This document shows positions 23,001 to 35,200 of a stretch of 64,000 bases of DNA, piece by piece. Position numbers and translations under genes: made by a program. This DNA comes from Eutreptiella sp. 'Long Island Sound 2002' (lineage: Eukaryota; Euglenozoa; Euglenophyceae; Eutreptiales; Eutreptiaceae). The number at the start of each line of letters is the position of its first letter. Positions within the stretch are counted from its first letter, which is position 1. The notes under the pieces are model-generated. The model searched no databases, had not been told where the DNA came from, and saw only the letters and a list, made by a program, of their open reading frames with translations. The DNA lies in NCBI GenBank assembly GCA_964036045.1, contig OZ038392.1, forward strand, positions 23,028,090-23,092,089. The letters are read 5' to 3'.

Positions 23001-26000
23001 GATGGATCCGACCATCACAAACTTGAAAAGAAGGCTGACTGAGCGTGCCTTTCAGCTCGCTCAGGGACGGAAAAAACCAGTTACTCTCCAAACCACCGCC
23101 GGTGTGCCCTGCAACCATATATAAGGGAGGCTCACGCCTCCCTCCCTGTGGTGCGACGAGAGGGAGAGGTACAGCACCCCGCCCCCCTCCCCTTCCACCA
23201 CGATCCGCCAGCGATGGCAGCAGAGGTGGCGCTGGCCCGGAACCTTGATGTCCGGGTTGCCGCGCAGCGTGGCCTGCTCGGGGCTGGCCCAAAGGCGGGT
23301 GGCCAGGTCAACCGCCGCCCGCCGCTGCCTGCAGGAGGGATGGTGCCTCCCATTCCGCGCACGGTTGCGCGAAAATCAACCGGGCCTGCGTGCCCAGGAT
23401 CACTCGCCGCACTGGACGCCACGCCAGGCGTCGGGACCGCACATCGCGCACGTGTTCTCGCGCACGTGCCCTAGCGGCGGGCTGCAGCTTGCGCGGATCG
23501 GCGGTGCGGGCGACCACCACGGCGTCGCCTCGCGCGTTTGCGTTTGCGTTTCACCATGCAGGTAAGAAAACTGCATACGGGGGCACAACCAACTCCATTT
23601 TGCCCCCCCCCCCCCAACCGGCCTTGAGGATGCAGGGACCACTGGTGCCTCAGCGCTCAGACGATTACAACTCCAAAAACACAGCAGGCCTCAGGAACAG
23701 AGAAAAGACGCTCATAGATGCACCACGCCTGAATTTCCGCCGCGCCCTTATCGCCGTTGTGGTCCGAGAAAGGTCGGCTCAGGGGGTCCGCCGGTTGCAA
23801 AGCGGATGGCACCCACACGAATCGCACTACCATACCTGATACCGCCAACCGCCAAACCAGCGACCGGAGCACCCGCATCTGGCGTTTAAGCCACGTTTTA
23901 GCCCGAAGGCCCACCGCCTGGTAGCTTGCCGCTATGCTGTCTGTAAAAATGGTCACCGCCCGCCATCCGAAACGACACGCCGGCGGACAGCCCAAGCCAC
24001 ACCCTGGAGCTCTGCCTCTTGCTGGTTAAAAACCCTGTCCCTGACGGCCCAGGAGCGCACCCCCCTCCGTGGCCCCCCCCCCCCCCCCGATATCCAAAAC
24101 CGTCCCACGCGGCATCGACAAAAATGGAAGGTCCGAAGAACTCTAGGACTGACATCTGGTCCACGAACATTGCACGCGCAATGCCGAAGGTATGTCGGGA
24201 TGGGGGCCTCCAGGGTTCTGCACACCGCGTCATAACCGTGACCAACGAATGCAGAACCCTTATGGGGGTGGGCAACCTGTCATTACCCCACCTCTCATGA
24301 CAGTAAGCCCCTGCCAGGAGCGGTCCGGCGCCGACTCGGGGTCTGACATGCCATTGCAGGAAACCGAGCATCTTGGGTATCAGCCGACTGTTAGGCCAAG
24401 ACTTACATGCCAGGCGCGCCTAGGCATGGAGCATCTGGAGAAAAGCCCTAGGGTGGGACCTAATCTCCCTAGCCTCCAAGTCCAACCACTTACCCAAGAA
24501 AAATATCTTCTGGACAGGCTGCAATGTGGACTTTTGACTGAAGATGCAGCCTCCACGATCCTGTCCGTTACTGCCTGGACCTCCTCCGGATTGCTCCCCA
24601 CGATCAAAAAATCGTCCAGGTAATGCAACAGCTCCATGTGGGGGGGCACCAGGGGTCTCACCAAATCCCCCAAAGTACGCTGGCAAAAAATTGGGGAAAA
24701 TTGCCAGCCAAACGGTAGCCTATCCAGAGCAAAGACCTGGCCACGTGGCCTGCTCCGGAAACGGAATGCCGCGCGCATCTCGGGGGGAGACGGAAACTCC
24801 AAAATGCGTTGGTGAGGTCTACATGGGTGCAAAACAGGTGGCGGGATCGGGGCGTCGCCGCCCACAGGCGTGCTATCCCCTCCCAGGAAGGCAACTGGAA
24901 AGTTGGTGGGTCGCTGATCCTTTCATTCATGCCCAAGCAAGACAGGATGAGACTGACCTTTTCACTACTTTTGGGTATGATGAACGGAAACACTTGGGGG
25001 GCAACGGCGTTGCGCTAATCACCCCCGAACCCAGTAGTGTAGCCGCCATTTCCGCCACACCGGATCCTACCGTGCCCGAACCTCCATTGGGGTCCGACTC
25101 GACATCATACTCCAAGGCGTCTTGCAAGAAAGACTCCGGGACCAACTCCCTCCAAAGGCCCTGGGGGATGACGTAGGACCCCATCTTACCCAAGCCTTTA
25201 GCAGCGAGGGTCGGGTCAGACCGCACCATGTGGGGTATGGGGGAGGTGGCCAGGTGCGCCAAACCATCCCATGCATCCTCCCGCAGCCCGGTGAAGCTCT
25301 GCAGGAGCACCGGCAACGCCTCCTCGAGCCGGAAATCCTCCGCCGTGCTAAAAATCCTCTCCAAAAACATATGGGACCTCTTAAAGACGAGTTCCACGGG
25401 GCAGGACAACTTACATGCGATCCACGGCAGAGACGGCGCCAGGACCATAAACTGGACGAATAGTGGCAACTCCGCCCTTTCGGTCCCCACATGCAAGGAC
25501 GAGGGTGGGGTGGGGGGGGTTCGGGGGGGGGGGGGGGACGGGGCCGGGGGAATCCTAGTTGCCTACTTGCAGAGGAGGAAGAAAACGAAAATGGGGGAGA
25601 GGAATCAGGGCTGGCGCTGGCGCCCCTGGAATTTTGCCGATATGCCCGCCGCCTGCCGGATCATGCCTTGGCTCGGTCGCACATCGCCAACGGTACGTCG
25701 TTTAGGCGGTGGTCCCTCACCAAGCGCAGTGCAGGGGCAACCACGGCGGCCCTCCTGGCCATGAATCAGACAGTTCTTCTACAACCTCCGAGAGCTCCGG
25801 CTCCTGTGACTCATCCAACTCGGATGTCCGGATCATCGAACCGCCGGACAGGAAAGGGCCCATAGCAGACCCAGCATTCCGAATCGGCACCGGGGAAGGA
25901 CCGACGGCGCAGGGCAATGGGGGGGGCGCAGGGTGACGCAAGCGCAACAGGCCGCTGCCCCCAACGACAGTCAGGGGCGAACTAGACAGGCGCAGAGTCC

Positions 26001-29000
26001 GGGCTGTGGGCGTCCCTAGTGGTCATGAAGGGGGGGGGGGGGCAGGCTGGCTCGCAGGTGGGAGTGGAGGCTGTCCCCCCGGGAGTCCCCCCCACACCCC
26101 AACGCTATGTTCTTAGGCCCCGCACCGTCGCATGCGGCTCAGCAGCCACAGCGCCAGGTTCTGGGAGAGCAGGACCAAGGACAGCCCCCACATAGCCCAG
26201 GGATTCTTCCACTGCATCCGCGCCGAACATAGCAGAACCCCAAAGAGACAGACAGTTGACCACTGGGGGATCCTCGACTCCCGCTCTAGGGCACGGCAGG
26301 GCCAACGACTCCAACACACCATGGTCAAGGAAAGCTGTCGCGTAACGCATGGCAACCCCATTGGAAGCCCAACCCCCCCACCGTTTGAAGTAGGGCAGCC
26401 CCGGCTTTTGGTTCCAACAGGAGGCTGCGCCCCCTCTTCTGAGGCTGTGCCACGCGAAGCCACTCCACCGCGATCCTTGAAGGAGGGTGGTGAGGCATTC
26501 CTCAAGAGCCGCCTCTCCGCCGTCGAAAATGGGTCGGTCTGTGGGAAGGTCGTGCCGCTCGCAGTACTCCGACAGGTAGGTCGCCCAGGACATGCCATAC
26601 TTGAAGAGGGGCCTCCGGTGCCATCCCCTGGGCCCACCCGACTTCGTGCGGTAGAAGGACACCCCGCCTCTCTCAAGCAGGTTGAAGGGGTGGACTGACG
26701 CCGACTCTCCAACCCTCCAGAAGCAGAGCCAGGACAGGATGATAAGCGCCACGAGGGCGCAGTCCATCTCCAATGTCGCTCGCCGCCACAGGTAGCGGAG
26801 CATCTCCGGCGTTGCATAGTCCTGGGCGCCTGGCTTGGTGCCACCCGCCGCGATGCGCCTGTGGATGGCGCCCACAAGGGGTGGGGCGATGCACAAGTCT
26901 TCGAGGGCACGGACCGCGGAGAAGACGCCCCGCATCCCCGACGCCGACTGCCCCTCATCGGACTTCCCGGAGAGGCACACCGCCAGGACCTCAACCAGTC
27001 CCAGATCCTGGCTCTCGCGCGCCTCGACAGCCGCCAGTTGGCCGATGGCTGATCGGTATCGTTGACGGGTGCTACGTCGCCACGCCTGTATCGCGCTCTC
27101 TCGGACGCCGCCTTCTCCATCGCCGTTAGCGGCCTCATCCCACATTTGCCTGGCCTGCCGAAATGATGTCGCCTCCAGGCCCCACACCATGGCTCCCGGC
27201 GCGTCTGGGGACCCCCCGGTGGGCCGCGGGGTAGGCACCCCGGTCGGGGCGCCCCTGTCGAACTCGAAGAGTCACGACCAGTGGGGACACTGGAAGTGCC
27301 CGTGCCTCCTCTTGCCCTCCTCGACCCTCAGGGAGGTGCATTTGCAGTCCCCACTCGGAGTGGCGTTGACCGGGATGTGGTTGCCGTTGGCCGCGACCCA
27401 CCTCAGGATCCCCTCTTCCGTACGGAACCTGACCCCGCGGTACACGAATGCAGCTCCACCTTTCTGCAGGGCCTCCTCCCAGGGCAGCTTGTCCAGGGTC
27501 TCTCTGGCTTTGGCGCCCTTCTCCTGGGCGTGGTGCCACTGCTGGTACGCTCCCTGGGATCGGAGCATGGTCGCCCACGTGCGATAGGCCAGGGCATCTC
27601 CCGGCGGTGGTTGGGCATGTACCTCTCCGCCGACATCGGGTGGTCGTGTGGGCGTCTAGTTTGCCGACAAGAACTGCTTCAGGGCTGCTGATGACTTGCG
27701 CATCCACTGCGGGATCTTGTCTCTACCCAGGAACTCCTCGATGCCATTGAGGGTGAGATCCGGTACCACGCTCTTGTCGGAGAGCTTCTGGGCCTCGAGG
27801 CGGGCCCTCCCCCGAGCTAATACCCAAATGGGGTGAAAACACGTACATACGGCCTAAAACATGCTTTACATACATTGGATGGTCATATTGTATGGTCACA
27901 ATATCACAAAAACAAAATTCTATTGCCTTCGGCAAGTCACCAGTTTGTCCCCCAAACTGGGTTTACCCCTTCGACCCCCCATTGCTGTCTTCTGTAGGTT
28001 TTTGAAAAATTTCTGCTAAAACATGATGTTTCGCTCTCCCTCTCGACCACAGCACGAACCTAACCAGGGTGGTAATGGGGAAGCGGCGCCAGCAGTGGCT
28101 GCCGCCCCCTCTGCCGCTTCTTCTTTCGTATCCGAGGACGCCTCCTAGACCGAGCTCCGTGCCGGGTTACACAAGCAGCAGATGGAGCTGAAGGGCCTGC
28201 GGGGGGTCTCCCAAGGGATTGGTACACAACCTGCTGATGCAGTTTTTCACCCTGGGCAGCTCAGAAATCGAAGTTTTCGAAACTTGTTTTTATGATATTG
28301 TGATCACCTAAAATGACCATCCAAGGTATGTAAAGCATGTTATAGGCCGTATTTATATGTTTCTCACCCTATTTGGGTATTAGGTCCAGGGGGGAGGGGG
28401 GGCTCCCAAGGGATTGGTACACAACCTGCAAATGCAGTTTTTCACCCCGGGCAACTAAAAAATCGAAGTTTTTGAATTTTGTTTTTGTGATATTGTGACC
28501 ATACAATATGACCATCCAAGCTACGTAAAGCATGTTTTAGGCCGTATTTATGTCGTTTTTTCCCTATTTTCTTTGTGCGTTGCTTGGGGTAGATTCTCTG
28601 CGAGGTGGACTTGCCGAAGGCAATAGAATCACCTCGCAGAGGTTGTTAGATCAAAGCCAGGCAGGTATGTGGGGAAAACGCCACGTACCCCCCCATTTTG
28701 GGCCTTTTTGGGCCTATTCGCGTACCCTGCCCCAAGGGGTTGAATTGTGCGTTTAACCCCTTGTAAAATCATTATTTTGTCCAATAAACGCATCCCCCAA
28801 TGAGTTTTTGGTCCGGACCCCCCCCCCCCCCCCCAAGACCCCCCCCCCACTTGAAACCCACTTTTTTGAGGTTTTGAGGGAGGGGGGTGGGGGGGTTGGG
28901 GGGGGGTCAAAAATGTCAAAAAAAAAGACCCCCCCCTTTTTTTGGGTCGAAAATCATGAATCTTTTGGTTTCTTTCGATTTCGAGCCGAAAAAGTGTTTC

Positions 29001-32000
29001 CGGGTCCCGACTCCCTGGGGTTTGGGGACAGAGTGGGACGAGCGCTTGCGCGATTGATGCACTTTTCAGCCATTTTTGCTATGTTGGCGGTTTTGGCGAC
29101 CTCGGTGACTCCGAGGTACCCACTGTGAGGGGTCTGAGTGGGGATGTTGTGACAGTATATGCCTACTAGGATACGGAAGGACGTTTTTTGCAGTCTCTAG
29201 CCTTGCCGAGAGCCCGTCACAACCTGTGCCAAAGACAGGAAATGGCTGTTTCCACCAATAATGGCCTAGTGAATGGGCCGGTACACAACCTGCTTGTGCA
29301 GTTTTTCGTCCGTACACAACTTTATGCAGTTTTTCACCCTGGGCAGCTCAAAAATCGAAGTTTACGAAACTTGTGTTTATGATATTGTGATCACTTAAAA
29401 TGACCATCCAAGGTATGTAAGGCATATTTTAGGCACTTCTGCTTTGTGCTGAACAGCGCCGGTCGTGCACACGCATCTGTATCCCATAGCGGGGTCTCCC
29501 AAGGGATTGGTACACAACCTGCTGATGCAGTTTTTCACTTTGGACAACTCAAAAATCGAAGTTTTCGAAACTTGTGTTTATGATATTGTGATCACCCAAA
29601 ATGACCATCCAAGCTATGTAAGGCATGTTTTAGGCCGTATTTTCTTGTTTTTCACCCTATTTGGGTATTAGCTCCGGGGGGGGGGGGGGGGGGGTCTCCC
29701 AAGGGATTGGTACACAACCTGCTTATGCAGTTTTTCACTATGGACAGCTCAAAAATGGAAGTTTTCGAAACACATGTTTATGATATCCCGATCACCTAAA
29801 ATGACCATCCAAGCTATGTAACGCATGTTTTAGCCCGTATTTATGTAGTTTTTACCCTATTTTGGGTGTGTGCTGCTTGGGGTAGATTCTCTGCGAGGTG
29901 GACTTGCCGAAGGCAATAGAATTTTTCCGGGTCCCAACCCCATGGGGTTTGTATGGGGCGGGTAGGGACGAGCGCTGATGCAGTTTATGCACTTTTCAGC
30001 CATTTTTGCTATGTTGGCGGTTTCGGCGACCTCGGTGACCCCGTGGTACCCACTCCGAGGGGTGTGAGTGGGGATGTTGACAGTATATGCCTACTAGGAT
30101 ACGAAAGGACGTTTTTTGCAGTCTCTAGCGTTGCCGAGGGCCGGTCACAACCCGTGCCAAAGACGCCAAATGGCTGTTTCCGCCAATAACGTCTTAGTGA
30201 ATGGGCCGGCTGATGCAGTTTTTCACCCTGGTCAGCTCAAAAATCAAAGTTTTCGAAACTTATTTTTTTGATATTGTGACCACACAATATGACCATCCAA
30301 GGGATGTAAAGCATGTTTTAGGCCATATTTACGTGTTTTTCACCTTTGGGCGCGGGGGGGGGGGGGGGGGGGGTCTCCGGGGGGTCTCCCAAGGGATTGG
30401 TACACAACCTGCTTATGCAGTTTTTCACCCTGGGCAACTCAAAAATCGAAGTTTTCGAAACTTATTTTTCTGAGACCATGGTCACTTAAAATGACCATCC
30501 AAGCTATGTAAAGCATGTTTTAGGCTGTATTTATGTTGTTTTTTTCCCTATTTTGTGTGTGCGTTGCTTGGGGTACATTCTCTGCGAGGTGGACTTGCTG
30601 AAGGCAATAGAATTGAATTTCCCGAAAGTTATTTTTTTATATTGTGATCACCTAAACTGACCACCCAAGGTGTGTAAAGCATGTTTTAGGCCACATTTAT
30701 GTGTTTTTCACATTATTTGGGTATTGGTTGTGGGGGGGGGGGGGGGGGGGGGCTCCCAAGGAATTGGTACACAACCTGCTAATGCAGTTTTTTCACCCTG
30801 GACAGCTCAGTTTCCGAAGCTTATTTTTTTGATACTGTGGCCACACAATATGACCATCCAAGGTGGGTCAATTATGTTTTGGGCCGTATGTACGTGGTTT
30901 TCACCTTATTTGGGAATTGAGTGGCGGCGGGGGGGGGGGGGGGGGTCTCCCAAGGGATTGGTGCACAACCTGCTAATGCAGTTTTTCACTGTCGGCAGCC
31001 CAAAAATCGAAGTTTTAAAACTTTATTTTTTTGATGCCATGATCACCTAAAATGACCATCCAAGGTATGTAAAGCATATTTTAGGATGTATTTGTGTGTT
31101 TTTCACCCTATTTGGGTATTGATTGCGGGGGGGGGGGGGGGGGGGGGGGGCAGAACAGCGGGAATAGGGAACCAGAATGGAGGCGATGGGAGAGCGTGCG
31201 CATGGGAGGCAGCGACAATAAAGGGGATGGCCTGGCCAGCCAGCCCCGTTGCTACCGGCTGCCAGGGCAACCCCTGCTCAACCGGCATCAGGTGGGGGGT
31301 GTCTCCCGCAGCCCAGATGGGCTGTTTGCGCATCAAGAGCGGGAGCCCATCAGGGGTAGACCAGCCGTGAGGGGGAAAAGGACATATGGTGGACGGCCGG
31401 GACAGTGTGTGGAGGAACAGGGCACCTGGGCCTCACGCACACAGAAACACAGCGAGGCAGGCTATGGACAGAGGCGCGTGGACAGTAAAAACAGTCAAAC
31501 CCCGGCAACAACCAGCGCATCCTCAATACGCCAACTATTGGGCGCTGCTGACGCGCAAACGGCACACCATGCCACATTTAGCACAGCTCCAACACACCAA
31601 CTACTGGGCTCCACGGACGCGGAAACGACACCAGCAGGAGCACTGGCCGCAGCGGCTGACAGAAAGCAGCAACCCGACGCAACATGCGAAGGGAAGAACG
31701 GGTGACTGTCCAGGGTCCCGTAAAGGAACAACAACCAGACAGAATGTCACACAGGGAGGGGGGGGTCTCCCAAGGGATTGGTGCACAACCTGCTTATGCA
31801 GTTTTTCATTTTTCAGCCTATACAGCTCAAAAATGGAAGTTTCCGAAACTTATTTTTTTGAAGTTGCGATCCAATGACCAAAAAATTCTGCCCCTGTGCC
31901 AATGACAATGTGCCATATGATGCACCATTTCCTTGTCATGCCCGCAGGCGGTGCAATTCAACAGCGTTGTTGTGGGTGGGCTTGGGGCGTGCACATGCAC

Positions 32001-32129
32001 GTTTGGGCAGTTGTTGTCAAAAGGGCAATGTTTGGAGGCTTGCACCACACCGGTCGTTTGTGCACATGGGAAGCTACACACATCTACATCCATTCTCTCT
32101 CTCTTACACATATCACATGTTGCTTGTTC

Positions 32130-32194
<65 letters not shown>

Positions 32195-32203
32195 GCTCTC
32201 TCG

Positions 32204-32247
<44 letters not shown>

Positions 32248-35200
32248 CGCTCGCTCGCTCTCTGGAGTGCCCGTTTTCCTTTAGGAGAGGAGGGTCTGAG
32301 AGTCTGACAGAGGAGACGCTTCAGAAAGTGGGCACCAAAGGGAGAAACTGTGAACCAATGTGTTTGAAGATTTGGGTGCCACAATTTGGGTACAGTGTTG
32401 CAGGCTGCAGTCGGAAGTAGAGTCAGACCTGTCCTCACATGGTCAAACCTGTGCCAAACTCTTATTTATTGTTTATTGCTCAGGCGGTTGAGGAGTACAA
32501 GAATCCGCAAAAGCCCTACGATGCCATATTAATGGATATCCAGATGCCAGTCATGGATGGGTTGGCTGCTACACATGCACTCCGCAAATTGGGTTGCACG
32601 TTGCCAATTGTCGCCCTGACTGCCAACGTGGAACGAACTCAGGAGGTCCCCCCCCCCCCCCCCCCATGTCCAAGAACCACCTTGCGCTGCGCAAGAACCA
32701 ACCCCTGGTTCCGCGGTCAAATTCTCGCATCACTTTTTTTACCAGGGTAGTGGGTTTTTCATGTTTCTGGTGGATGTAGGACAGCTATTCAGGTGTGCAG
32801 GACATCATTTCATGTGCGTTACTACGGGTCCCCCCATCAGGGGGGACCCTATCAGTCACTCACAGGCGCACATACCCCTTAAACCCCTCCCCCCTGCTCT
32901 CGACCCCTTCCCCGAAGCAACCATCCCCTGGCAAGAAACAAACAAATGTCAGTTAAACACAGGGGGCCACGGGGGCCACTGACAGCACCACTTTGCAAAT
33001 TTTATTTTTTCATTTTTGGCGAACCATCCTTTCTTAGTTAAACAGGTGCTGTTTGATGGCTGGGTGCCAGGTTTCACCTTCTTGCCCTACTAGGGGGAGG
33101 AGAGGACGCCCAGGCACCCAAGGGGTCCGAGAGAGCAGGGTGGGATTTAAAAATAAAAACCTGTAAGTTCCTCTCCTGCCCTCCCGCCTGGGCAAGCCCC
33201 GCCTTCTTGCCCCCTGCCCTCGGGTTCCACACATTTCCGGACTTCAACAGGTCAGGGACATTGCAAACAAGAAAATTTTCTGTGCTGTGTCTGTGTTGCT
33301 GAAGGTCATCTGAACTGAACATTGCATTTATACCCTCTGGTTTGTAGGTTTTTCACATGTGTTCAACAACAAGCTGTTTTTCACAAGGGACATCATGGAT
33401 GATGATGCAGTCCCCATGCATTTTGACGTCCCACAACCCAAGCCTAAGCCTAAGCTGAAGCCAGCTCCAAAGGCGACTGCAGCACCGAACCCTGGCCCCA
33501 AGGGGCAGCACAGACAGGAATTCAGGATGGTGTATCACAGGAAGAAGGGTCTCACGTCTCAGCTAGTTGAACAGTAGATCATCCCATGCACGTTGGAAGG
33601 CACACTACAGCCCAGGCAGCTGAGAATCACTCCTTTGGTGTTCATTTGTCAACGTGGTTAACTGTGGGAAAGGAGAGGGCACGCATGCCCGGCGCAACGC
33701 GAGGGAATTTTTTTTTCCCGCGGTACGGGGTTGCCCACGGCTGTGCGCAAGAACCAACCCCTGGTTCCGCGGTCAAATTTAGGGGGAAAAGTGTGCGCAA
33801 GAACCAGGCTTCGTTTATAAGAGCCCCTTTGCAATGGGGGGGGGGTCTGGGTGGGTGGGTCTTCAGCCGGGTGGGTGGGTCTAAAGCTCTGGACCCCCCC
33901 CCTCTTATAATTCTGAGCGTTTTCTGGGTTGGGCTCCTTCCACACCTTCTTTCTTTGGTCACAGGAGCCTTGTCTGGCTGTTTGCTGGTGCCCCTTTCTG
34001 TTGTGTCGTTGTGCAGGTCGCAGGTGTGCAGGTGGCAATTTTTCACATGGCGGACTTTTTTTGAGGCAAGCAGTCAGTCAGACAGTCAGTCGCGCAAGCA
34101 GGCAGGCAGAAAGAAAAGCACAGTATGGGTTTTTTCAGTGGCAGACTTGGTTACAAGCAGTGGGGAGCGCCAGAAATGTTACTTCAAGCAGTGGTCGAGC
34201 GGTAATGCACCCGACTGCAGTCGTGTAGGTCGGCGGTTCGATTCCTGGTCGGCCGATCGCCACAATCCTGTCAGAGCTGGTTAGTAGCTCAGTTGTCAAG
34301 GAACTTAACTGCAACTCCAAAGATCGCTGGTTCAAACCCTGGTGTTGTGAAGTTTTTGGTGTGTCACCCTTTGGGGATGCCTAACCCGTGAGAGCGCCTT
34401 GGCTTCAATTTGGTTCACAAAAAATGCTCCCCACAGAATTATAAGAGGGGGGGGGGGGTCTGGGTGGGTCAAAAGTTGGGTGGGTGGGTCCAAAGTTGGG
34501 TGGGTGGGTCTTGTCCAAAATACCCCCCCCCCCTCTTATAAACGAAGCCTGGCAAAAACCGACCCCTGGTTCCGCGGTCAAACATTGCTGGTTCCTGGAC
34601 ACGGGGGGGGGGGGGGTATCAAGCCGTTGCAGAAGGGGTAAGGGTTAGGGTGGCTGATGTAGGCTGTAGCACAGTCTGCAAGTCGTTTTAACGGGACGGT
34701 GATTTGGTCATGTGGGGTGCCCAGGTGTCAGCTCTGCACTGAGACCCCCTTCCCCCAGCAGGGCAAACTAAATTTTTTTTTGGGTTCCATTTCCGAGTCT
34801 TCTCCAAGATTTCTCGCTGTCTGCACTGGTGTACACTCAGAATGGCCAAAGTCTACCGCCCTGTCCGTTTGTGAATTGCTTTGACCAACACTTCACAAAG
34901 TGGGCACCGTGTTTTGCCTGATTCTGGACAAATGCGTTGGTTTGGCCTGAGAGCACCCTTTTGCGGGCCCATGGGCACCAACTTGTGGGCACAATTGTTG
35001 CTACTTGGCTCCCTATGTGTACTCCAAGACGCTCCCCCCTTCTGCAAGATGCCTGCCAGGCCCCACCAGACCACACATTCTCCTGCAACGATTGATATTT
35101 TCATTTCAATGCTCTGCCGAGGACAGTGCCTGCGCCATACCCTGTGGCGTGCATTCTGGCAATGGCCCCATGGCAGGGAGATTGTAGTGGTGCATCAATG

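Larger units (their letters stand above)
22945..27820 (-). mobile_element. Tyrosine-recombinase retroelement, order recombinase then RT/RNase H
   Basis: Read on the minus strand the element has a short open tail (27815-27668), a 98-codon ORF (27568-27272), a tyrosine recombinase (27238-26105), an acidic gag-like region (about 25950-25500), RT (25500-24380) and RNase H (24371-23650). A GC-rich 3' region follows (23565-22945). DIRS-type elements usually carry the recombinase after RT/RNase H. Gag, recombinase, RT/RNase H is the order described for VIPER-type elements. Frames are broken in RT and RNase H but the recombinase is intact. It lies antisense inside the 14.0-kb kinase intron. A second fragment in opposite orientation is at 38970-40970. 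Confidence 0.85.

Noticed and set aside
31874-32420. Ser/Leu and Arg/Glu repeat proteins over the CT tract
   Set aside because: They are products of a (CT)n microsatellite on the two strands, not genes.
34190-34345. Two functional tRNA genes
   Set aside because: B boxes are present but acceptor and T stems do not pair, and a diverged copy with the same dimeric order exists, so a SINE is the better reading.
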